From Holophagales bacterium UBA5066 (GTDB lineage Bacteria; Acidobacteriota; Thermoanaerobaculia; UBA5066): a DNA stretch of 11,282 bases. Numbering within the stretch: position 1 is the first letter of the stretch; each line of letters opens with the position of its first letter. Where the stretch lies: positions 40,767-52,048 of the forward strand of contig DIAY01000054.1 of assembly GCA_002414905.1 (NCBI GenBank), in the 5' to 3' direction. Positions 6,471-11,282 of this stretch are shown here, in pieces. The notes below the pieces were generated by a model. The model was not told where the DNA came from, ran no database searches, and saw only the letters and a list, made by a program, of their open reading frames with translations. A program made the translations under genes and the position numbers.

Positions 6471-7804
6471 TCTCGCTGCGTGCTCTCGCCGTCGAGATCC
6501 TCGTGCGGGTCGAGCGGGACCGGGCCTTCGCTGCGCCTCTCCTGGCCGCGCGAGAGGGGAGCCTCGCCCCGCGCGACCGGCCGCTTCTGCGGACGATCGT
6601 TCGCACGGTCCTGAGGAATCGCGCTCTCCTCGACCACGTCCTCTCCCGGAACCTCTCCCGTCCGCTCGAAGGGCTCGATCCGGACGTGAGGTCCGCCCTT
6701 CGGGCAGGTGCGGCGCAGCTTCTCCTCCTCGACCGGATCCCGGCGCACGCCGCCGTGGGAGAGACGGTCGAAGCCGTACGGGAAAGCTCACCGCGCGGGG
6801 CGGGGCTCGTCAACGCCGTCCTCCGAAGCGTGGCCCGCGACGGGAAGCCGCCGCGCATCGTCCTTCCGGCCGGAACCGATCCCCTCGCCCGCCTCGCGCT
6901 CGAGACCTCGCATCCCGAGTGGCTCGTGCGGCGCTGGTTCGCCGACCTCGGACCGGTGGCGGCCGAAGCGGCGCTTCGCGACGACGACGTGGACGCACCA
7001 GTGGACGTCCTCCTCGACCCGCGGGGCGGGGACGTGGAGGAGGCCCTGAAACGCCTTCGCGAGGAAGGGCTCGAGGGGACTCCGTCTCCGTGGGCGCCCC
7101 TGGCCCTCACGCTCTCCTCGGCAGCGGCGGGAAGCCACCCGGCCATCGCCTCGGGACGGCTGGCCGTCGTCGACGTCGCGGCGCAGGCGATGTGCGAGCT
7201 CGTCGAGCCGGCCGACATCGTCGTCGATTTGGCGGCTGCCCCGGGCGGCAAGACCCGAACGCTTCTCGCCCGCGGGAAGGCCCGGCGCATCGTCGCCCTC
7301 GAGCGCAACCCGACCCGGTCTCGCCGGCTCGCCGCGGGCCTCCTGGCGGCCGGACGCCGGGACGAGGTCCTCGTCGTTCGCGCCGACTCTTCGCACCCGC
7401 CGCTCGCGCGCGGGGCGTTTCGCTCCGTCCTTCTCGACGCTCCCTGCTCGGGAACGGGGACGCTCCGGAAGAACCCGGAGATCCGCTGGCGCCTCTCGCC
7501 GGACGACCTGCCCGCGCTCGCCCACGTGCAGCAGAGGCTTCTCCACGCCGCGCTCGACCTCTGCGCCCCGGGAGGGAGCGTCGTCTACGTCACCTGCTCG
7601 CTGGAGCCCGAGGAGAACGAGGGAGTTGTCGCCGCCGTCCTTTCGGCTCGCACGGACGCGGCGACCGAGCGTCCCGCCGTCGGCGGACTCCCGGTGCCGC
7701 TCGCAGCCGCCCTCCGTCCGGACGGGCTCTTTCGGGTCCCGCCCGGGGCCTCGAATGACGGATTCTCGGCCGTTGTCCTCCGGAAGGGCGAATCGAACCG
7801 CTGA
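6467..7804 (+). CDS. rsmB: 16S rRNA (cytosine967-C5)-methyltransferase RsmB
   Basis: The product is 445 aa. An N-terminal NusB-like RNA-binding domain (about 1-130: LALLDHVLSRNL-type helices, AAQLLLLDRIPAHAAVGETV) precedes a SAM-dependent m5C methyltransferase domain. The SAM loop is DLAAAPGGKT (254-263). The two motif cysteines are Cys327 in DAPCSGTG and Cys377 in VTCSLEPEENE; Cys377 corresponds to the catalytic nucleophile described for E. coli RsmB Cys375. The VDVAAQAM stretch before the SAM loop matches the family 'D-x-x-A-Q'. The common DLCAAPGGKT is here DLAAAPGGKT, a harmless-looking substitution. The start ATG overlaps the fmt stop as ATGA, implying coupled translation. It is the last gene of the run; a new promoter for HU lies 17 bp after its stop. 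Confidence 0.95.
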   Translation: MISLRALAVEILVRVERDRAFAAPLLAAREGSLAPRDRPLLRTIVRTVLRNRALLDHVLSRNLSRPLEGLDPDVRSALRAGAAQLLLLDRIPAHAAVGETVEAVRESSPRGAGLVNAVLRSVARDGKPPRIVLPAGTDPLARLALETSHPEWLVRRWFADLGPVAAEAALRDDDVDAPVDVLLDPRGGDVEEALKRLREEGLEGTPSPWAPLALTLSSAAAGSHPAIASGRLAVVDVAAQAMCELVEPADIVVDLAAAPGGKTRTLLARGKARRIVALERNPTRSRRLAAGLLAAGRRDEVLVVRADSSHPPLARGAFRSVLLDAPCSGTGTLRKNPEIRWRLSPDDLPALAHVQQRLLHAALDLCAPGGSVVYVTCSLEPEENEGVVAAVLSARTDAATERPAVGGLPVPLAAALRPDGLFRVPPGASNDGFSAVVLRKGESNR

Positions 7805-7820
7805 ATACGCGGCTTTTCCG

Positions 7821-7849
7821 TTGACAAGGTGCCGAGGGGATCCTACATT
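7821..7849 (+). promoter_or_regulatory. Sigma-70-type promoter of the HU gene
   Basis: A perfect -35 TTGACA (7821-7826) is spaced 17 nt from TACATT (7844-7849), which matches TATAAT at four positions. The predicted start is near 7856, giving a leader of about 75 nt. It is the clearest promoter in the window together with that of groES. It isolates HU from the upstream rsmB operon. Confidence 0.8.
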
Positions 7850-7875
7850 TCAGCCGTTCCGAAAAACGTGACGCT

Positions 7876-7894
7876 TTCCGGGGAATCCCCGGAG
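7876..7894 (+). other. Hairpin in the HU mRNA leader
   Basis: TCCGGGG (7877-7883) and CCCCGGA (7887-7893) are perfect complements around AAT, with a flanking T-G wobble. No T-run follows, so it is unlikely to terminate transcription. It sits about 20 nt after the predicted transcription start and 23 nt before the Shine-Dalgarno sequence. It could protect the 5' end of an abundant mRNA or influence translation. Confidence 0.5.
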
Positions 7895-7916
7895 CCAGCA
7901 CGAGAGAGATAGAAAG

Positions 7917-7923
7917 AGGAGGA
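7917..7923 (+). promoter_or_regulatory. Strong ribosome binding site of the HU gene (AGGAGGA)
   Basis: AGGAGGA lies 8 nt before the ATG at 7932. It is near-perfect complementarity to the usual anti-Shine-Dalgarno sequence and the strongest such site in the window, as expected for an abundant nucleoid protein. It fixes the start codon. Confidence 0.85.
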
Positions 7924-7931
7924 CCCCGCAC

Positions 7932-8219
7932 ATGGCCGGTAAAGCCGAAATCGTAGAGAAGATTGTGAAAGACACTGAGCTGACGAAGAAAGACGCGACA
8001 GCTGCTTTCGAGTCGTTCGTGAATATTCTTCAGGACAGCCTGAAGAAGGGCGAGCGCGTTGCCGTCCCGGGCCTCGGGATCTTCAGCGTTGCCGATCGCA
8101 AGGCTCGCGTCGGCATCAACCCGCAGACGAAGGCGAAGATCAAGATCGCCGCGTCGAAGGTCGCCAAGTTCAAGGCCGGCAAGGACCTCAAGACCCTCCT
8201 CAACAAGAAGAGGAAGTAG
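7932..8219 (+). CDS. HU-family DNA-binding protein
   Basis: The product is 95 aa, the normal HU length. The two N-terminal helices (residues 3-38) form the dimer core. The turn RVAVPGLGIFSV (42-53) leads into the DNA-gripping arm. The intercalating proline is Pro64 in INPQT, with the usual RNP replaced by INP. The C-terminus KVAKFKAGKDLKTLLNKKRK is lysine-rich, as in abundant nucleoid proteins. HU bends and wraps DNA as a homo- or heterodimer and supports replication, recombination and nucleoid compaction. The gene is a single transcription unit with its own TTGACA-N17-TACATT promoter, a leader hairpin, an AGGAGGA site and a strong terminator. Codon choice seems less G/C-biased at the start (GAAATCGTAGAGAAG). 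Whether it is HU or IHF-like cannot be settled, but the length and arm favour HU. Confidence 0.94.
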   Translation: MAGKAEIVEKIVKDTELTKKDATAAFESFVNILQDSLKKGERVAVPGLGIFSVADRKARVGINPQTKAKIKIAASKVAKFKAGKDLKTLLNKKRK

Positions 8220-8234
8220 TCTTCCGGCGATGAA

Positions 8235-8260
8235 CGCGAGGGGCTCCGCGCCCCTCCGCG
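8235..8260 (+). terminator. First hairpin after HU
   Basis: AGGGGC (8239-8244) pairs with GCCCCT (8250-8255) around a 5-nt loop, and flanking CGCG arms extend it with a bulge. It lacks a T-run, so alone it would be a weak terminator. It may protect the 3' end or act in tandem with the stronger hairpin 22 nt downstream. Confidence 0.45.
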
Positions 8261-8281
8261 TGGAGGCCTCTGCTTCTGCGG

Positions 8282-8311
8282 CGCCCCGGGTACTCCCGGG
8301 GCGTTTCGTTT
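8282..8311 (+). terminator. Rho-independent terminator of the HU gene
   Basis: CGCCCCGGG (8282-8290) and CCCGGGGCG (8295-8303) are perfect 9-bp complements around a TACT loop. TTTCGTTT (8304-8311) follows directly. This is the best intrinsic terminator in the window and separates HU from the rhomboid gene. Confidence 0.85.
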
Positions 8312-8336
8312 CCCGGGCGCCGGGCAGCGTCGCGCT

Positions 8337-8342
8337 TATCAT
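8337..8342 (+). promoter_or_regulatory. Putative -10 element (TATCAT) of the rhomboid gene
   Basis: TATCAT ends 9 nt before the TTG start at 8352, predicting a transcript beginning around 8349 with almost no leader. I see no recognisable -35. It lies just after the HU terminator, where a new promoter is needed. Confidence 0.35.
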
Positions 8343-8351
8343 CCCGGGGCT

Positions 8352-9062
8352 TTGATTCCGCTGCGCGACACGATTCCGACCCGTACCGTCCCGCTCGTGA
8401 ACGGCGCTCTCATCGCCGCCTGCATCGGCGTCTGGGTGATACAGCTCCTCTCCGGGAGCGGAGGTGAGGCGCTCGTAAGGGCCTTCGGGTTCGTCCCGGC
8501 ACGACTCTTCCACCCGGGAGAGCTGGGCCCGGGGAGCCTTTCGGCCGGCGTCTTCGGCCTCTTCAGCTCGATGTTCCTCCACGGCGGGTTCTTCCACCTC
8601 GCCGGGAACATGCTCTTCCTCTGGATCTTCGGGGACAACGTCGAAGACGCGCTCGGCCACTTCCGCTACCTTCTCTTCTATCTCGGCTGCGGGGTCCTGG
8701 CGGCCCTTCTCCAGGGACTTTTCGCTCCGGCGTCGCTCGTTCCGATGGTCGGTGCCTCGGGCGCGATCGCCGGTGTCCTCGGCGCCTACCTCGTTCTTCA
8801 CCCGCACGCGCGGGTCGTCACGATCGTGCCGCTCTTCATCCTCTTTCCCCTCGTCGAGGTGCCGGCCTACCTGTTCCTTCTCCTCTGGTTCCTCTTCCAG
8901 TTCTGGCAGGGCTCCGCCGCGCTCGTCGCTTCGGGGCAGGCGGGAGCGGCCGCGGGAGGAGTCGCCTGGTGGGCTCACGTCGGCGGCTTCGCGGCGGGAA
9001 TCGCCCTCCTCTTCCTCCTGAAGCCCCGGAGGCGCCCGGCGCCGCGCTACTGGATCCGGTAG
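8352..9062 (+). CDS. Rhomboid-family intramembrane serine protease
   Basis: The product is 236 aa with about six membrane segments. The catalytic serine is Ser136 in GASGAIAG, and the partner histidine is His209 in WWAHVGGFAAG. The supporting motif HGGFFHLAGN (77-86) supplies His82 and Asn86, equivalent in pattern to the H-x-x-x-N of E. coli GlpG. The protein cleaves transmembrane substrates within the lipid bilayer; the substrate is unknown. A long loop (about residues 36-67, GSGGEALVRAFGFVPARLFH) matches the L1 region of bacterial rhomboids. The TTG at 8352 is the only sensible start: it gives the cytoplasmic MIPLRDTIPTRT opening typical of this subgroup. No Shine-Dalgarno sequence is seen. 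Its neighbours do not reveal a substrate. Confidence 0.93.
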   Translation: MIPLRDTIPTRTVPLVNGALIAACIGVWVIQLLSGSGGEALVRAFGFVPARLFHPGELGPGSLSAGVFGLFSSMFLHGGFFHLAGNMLFLWIFGDNVEDALGHFRYLLFYLGCGVLAALLQGLFAPASLVPMVGASGAIAGVLGAYLVLHPHARVVTIVPLFILFPLVEVPAYLFLLLWFLFQFWQGSAALVASGQAGAAAGGVAWWAHVGGFAAGIALLFLLKPRRRPAPRYWIR

Positions 9063-9099
9063 CGGGGGCCTGCAGAAGGAGCCCGAAGCGGTTTCGGTG

Positions 9100-9115
9100 G
9101 GAATCTCGTGATTCC
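9100..9115. repeat. Short inverted repeat before the aminotransferase gene
   Basis: GGAATC (9100-9105) and GATTCC (9110-9115) form a perfect 6-bp inverted repeat around TCGT. It is in the 86-bp gap between the rhomboid and aminotransferase genes, about where the -35 of the putative TATGCT promoter would lie. It could be an operator half-site pair or a weak terminator for the rhomboid gene; neither is proven. Confidence 0.35.
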
Positions 9116-9131
9116 GGGGGCCGCCGTGCCG

Positions 9132-9137
9132 TATGCT
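9132..9137 (+). promoter_or_regulatory. Putative -10 element (TATGCT) of the aminotransferase gene
   Basis: TATGCT ends 11 nt before the ATG at 9149. The predicted start near 9144 would leave a leader of only about 5 nt. The -35 position is not convincing. No Shine-Dalgarno sequence precedes the gene, in keeping with a nearly leaderless transcript. Confidence 0.35.
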
Positions 9138-9148
9138 TTCCGGCCGCT

Positions 9149-10306
9149 ATGGAACCGACGATGCCTCTCGCCGTCCCCGTCCCCCTCCTCGACCTGAAGA
9201 AGCAGTACGCCACCCTCCGCGACGAGATCCGGGCGGCGACGGACGAACTTTTCGAGAGCCAGGGGTTCATCCTCGGCCCGAAAGTCGAGGCCTTCGAGAA
9301 GGCGATCGCGGAGTACGTCGGGGTGAAGCACGCGATCGGGATGTCCTCCGGCACCGATGCCCAGCTCGCCGCGATGATGGCGCTCGGAATCGGGCCGGGG
9401 GACGAGGTCGTGACGTCGCCGTACACGTTCTTCTCAACGGCAGGAGCGGTCGTGAGGCTCGGCGCGCGACCCGTCTTCTGCGATATCGACCCGGCGACCT
9501 GCAACGTCGACCCGGAGAAACTCGCGAAGGCGATTACGCCGCGGACGAAGGCAATCCAGCCTGTCCACCTCTACGGGCAGTGCGCAGACATGGACCCGGT
9601 CCTCGAGGTCGCGAAGGCGAAGGGAATTCCGGTCATCGAGGACGCGTGCCAGGCGCTCGGTGCCGCGTACAAGGGGCGCAAGGCAGGTTCGATGGGCGAG
9701 TTCGGAGCGTTCTCGTTCTTCCCGTCGAAGAACCTCGGCGGCTTCGGGGACGGCGGGATGGTGACGACGAACGACGACGGGTACGCCGCCACGCTGCGCG
9801 CCCTCCGGATGCACGGGGAGACGACCCGCTACCATCACCGGCTGGTCGGCGGGAACTTCCGGCTCGACGCGCTCCAGGCGGTCGTCCTCCACGTCAAGCT
9901 CCCGCATCTCGATTCCTGGGCCGAGGGCCGGAGACTGAACGCGACCGAGATCGAAAGACGCTTCCTCGAGCACGGCGGCCGGACCTACGAGGGAGGGGGC
10001 ATCGGCTTCCCCCGCGAGGCACCGGGCCGGCACCACGTCTACAACCAGTTCGTCGTCCGGGTCGCCCGGGGACGGCGGGAAGCGCTGAAAGAACGTCTCA
10101 CCCAGCTCAGGATCGGCCACGCCGTCTACTACCCGGTTCCGCTCCATCTCCAGGAGTGCTTCGCCGAGCTCGGAGGGAAGATCGGAGATTTCCCCCAGGC
10201 AGAGCGTGCGGCGCTGGAAACTCTTGCACTGCCAGTGTTTCCGGAGCTGACCCCGTCGCAAAAGGCGTTCGTCGCATATCACCTGGCGCAGTTCTCCAGA
10301 GAATAG
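9149..10306 (+). CDS. DegT/DnrJ/EryC1/StrS-family sugar aminotransferase
   Basis: The product is a 385-aa, PLP-dependent fold-type I enzyme. The opening VPLLDLKKQYATLRDEI is characteristic of the branch acting on nucleotide-linked keto sugars. Other family marks are SSGTDAQLAA (phosphate-binding region), DEVVTSPYTFFSTAGAV, IEDACQALGA with the PLP-ring aspartate, and SFFPSKNLGGFGDGG with the Schiff-base lysine at Lys194. HHRLVGGNFRLDALQAVVL lies in the substrate/dimer region. It should transfer an amino group, usually from glutamate, to a keto sugar for surface polysaccharide or glycan synthesis. The exact sugar cannot be read from the sequence. The ATG at 9149 is chosen; a second ATG at 9161 (MPLAVPVPLL) is equally compatible with homologues. 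No other glycan gene is adjacent, so it appears isolated between rhomboid and groES. Confidence 0.92.
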   Translation: MEPTMPLAVPVPLLDLKKQYATLRDEIRAATDELFESQGFILGPKVEAFEKAIAEYVGVKHAIGMSSGTDAQLAAMMALGIGPGDEVVTSPYTFFSTAGAVVRLGARPVFCDIDPATCNVDPEKLAKAITPRTKAIQPVHLYGQCADMDPVLEVAKAKGIPVIEDACQALGAAYKGRKAGSMGEFGAFSFFPSKNLGGFGDGGMVTTNDDGYAATLRALRMHGETTRYHHRLVGGNFRLDALQAVVLHVKLPHLDSWAEGRRLNATEIERRFLEHGGRTYEGGGIGFPREAPGRHHVYNQFVVRVARGRREALKERLTQLRIGHAVYYPVPLHLQECFAELGGKIGDFPQAERAALETLALPVFPELTPSQKAFVAYHLAQFSRE

Positions 10307-10315
10307 GACGCCGGC

Positions 10316-10334
10316 TCCGGGGAGTCCTCCCGGA
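10316..10334 (+). terminator. Possible terminator hairpin after the aminotransferase
   Basis: TCCGGG (10316-10321) pairs with CCCGGA (10329-10334) around a 7-nt loop, 10 nt after the stop codon and 20 nt before the groES -35. There is no T-run, so efficiency is doubtful; position is the main support. Confidence 0.4.
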
Positions 10335-10353
10335 AACGACCACTCGCCATCCC

Positions 10354-10382
10354 TTGACAAGGACGCACGCAGGTTATACGTT
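10354..10382 (+). promoter_or_regulatory. Sigma-70-type promoter of groESL
   Basis: A perfect -35 TTGACA occupies 10354-10359. Two overlapping -10 choices exist: TATACG (10375-10380, 15-nt spacer, better core) and TACGTT (10377-10382, 17-nt spacer, same layout as the HU promoter). Either predicts a start near 10387-10389, which places the CIRCE operator across the transcription start. Confidence 0.78.
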
Positions 10383-10383
10383 A

Positions 10384-10410
10384 TTAGCACTCGCATGACG
10401 CGAGTGCCAA
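10384..10410 (+). promoter_or_regulatory. CIRCE operator (HrcA binding site)
   Basis: The left arm TTAGCACTC (10384-10392) is a perfect CIRCE half. A 9-nt spacer follows, then the right arm GAGTGCCAA (10402-10410), which differs from the canonical GAGTGCTAA at one base. CIRCE is the operator bound by the heat-shock repressor HrcA. Its place over the groES transcription start fits repression that is relieved on heat or folding stress. The hrcA gene itself is not in the window. Confidence 0.95.
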
Positions 10411-10434
10411 CGGGCACCAGCAAATCCTCCAGTT

Positions 10435-10449
10435 GGGGCGCAGTGCCCC
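10435..10449 (+). other. Small hairpin in the groES leader
   Basis: GGGGC (10435-10439) pairs with GCCCC (10445-10449) around GCAGT, extendable by two flanking pairs including a wobble. It lies about 18 nt upstream of the ribosome binding site in a leader of about 90 nt. Its role is unknown; it is too short to call a thermosensor. Confidence 0.35.
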
Positions 10450-10480
10450 GAGAGAACCTAAACCCGAGAAGGAGCACCCA

Positions 10481-10777
10481 ATGAAGATTCGTCCTCTCTA
10501 TGACCGGATTCTCGTCAAGAGAATCGAGACCAAGGAGCAGGTCCGCGGCGGGATCATCATCCCCGACACCGCCAAGGAGAAGCCCATGGAAGCGACGGTC
10601 GAGGCCGTCGGCGAAGGCAAGTTCGACGACAACGGCAAGCGCATCGCACTGACCGTGAAGGCGGGCGACACGGTCCTCATCGGCAAGTACGCAGGCACCG
10701 AGATCAAGCTCGACGACCAGGATTACCTGATCCTGCGCGAGGACGAAGTCCTCGCCATCGTCGACGCGAAGAAGTAA
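10481..10777 (+). CDS. groES: Co-chaperonin GroES (Hsp10)
   Basis: The product is 98 aa, the normal GroES size. It opens MKIRPLYDRILVKRIE. The mobile loop that contacts GroEL is at about residues 18-33 (EQVRGGIIIPDTAKEK), and the core ends AGTEIKLDDQDYLILREDEVLAI. Seven subunits cap the GroEL ring to enclose folding substrates in the cytosol. The ATG at 10481 is fixed by AAGGAG six bases upstream; longer in-frame starts would read through the leader. It is transcribed from the TTGACA promoter under CIRCE/HrcA control and is followed 17 bp later by groEL. No unusual residues were noticed. Confidence 0.97.
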   Translation: MKIRPLYDRILVKRIETKEQVRGGIIIPDTAKEKPMEATVEAVGEGKFDDNGKRIALTVKAGDTVLIGKYAGTEIKLDDQDYLILREDEVLAIVDAKK

Positions 10778-10794
10778 GGCGAGGTCAAAAGAAA

Positions 10795-11282
<488 letters not shown>

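Noticed and set aside
5223..6791. Long minus-strand open frame opposite fmt
   Set aside because: Arg/Pro/Gly-rich shadow of fmt and rsmB with no recognisable domain or ribosome binding site.
8969..9148. In-frame extension of the aminotransferase upstream of 9149
   Set aside because: It overlaps the end of the rhomboid gene and adds 60 residues unlike the family, whose proteins begin near VPLLDLKKQY.
7877..10334. Similarity between the HU-leader hairpin (7877-7893) and the hairpin before groES (10316-10334), both starting TCCGGGGA
   Set aside because: One is downstream and one upstream of its promoter, the loops differ, and short GC-rich stems are expected by chance here.

Overview
The window is GC-rich (about two-thirds G+C by eye) bacterial chromosome, densely packed with conserved housekeeping genes. 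I see no insertion sequence, phage gene, CRISPR array, tRNA or rRNA. GroES/GroEL, UppP, FtsK, Fmt and RsmB mark it as bacterial. The GC level, gene mix and promoter style would suit Acidobacteriota or a similar deep-branching Gram-negative-type phylum, but that is only a guess.

Layout. The left edge holds the N-terminal third of a MoxR-type AAA+ ATPase on the minus strand (1-371). It is divergent from a small secreted protein of unknown function (522-923, plus). That gene converges on thioredoxin (962-1291, minus), with a perfect 24-bp palindrome between the two stops. Thioredoxin is divergent from a tight five-gene plus-strand run: rsmA (16S rRNA dimethyltransferase), uppP (undecaprenyl-diphosphate phosphatase), ftsK (DNA translocase), fmt (Met-tRNAi formyltransferase) and rsmB (16S rRNA m5C methyltransferase), spanning 1367-7804. 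Gaps are 39 and 5 bp, followed by two 4-bp start/stop overlaps. Next come a monocistronic HU gene with its own promoter and terminator (7821-8311), a rhomboid protease (8352-9062), a DegT/DnrJ/EryC1/StrS sugar aminotransferase (9149-10306), and a CIRCE-controlled groES-groEL operon cut by the right edge.

How the genes work together. rsmA, fmt and rsmB serve ribosome maturation and translation initiation. uppP recycles the lipid carrier for peptidoglycan and other surface polymers. ftsK couples chromosome segregation to division. HU and GroESL are nucleoid and protein-folding factors, and thioredoxin handles thiol redox. The aminotransferase probably makes an amino sugar for a surface glycan.

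The most interesting signal is regulatory. Five genes without a convincing Shine-Dalgarno sequence (522, 1367, 2216, 8352, 9149) each have a TANNNT hexamer ending only 6-11 nt before the start codon, which suggests leaderless or nearly leaderless transcripts. In contrast trxA, HU and groES combine a fuller promoter, a longer leader and a good ribosome binding site. I found no convincing undescribed multi-gene system; this is an ordinary core-genome region.
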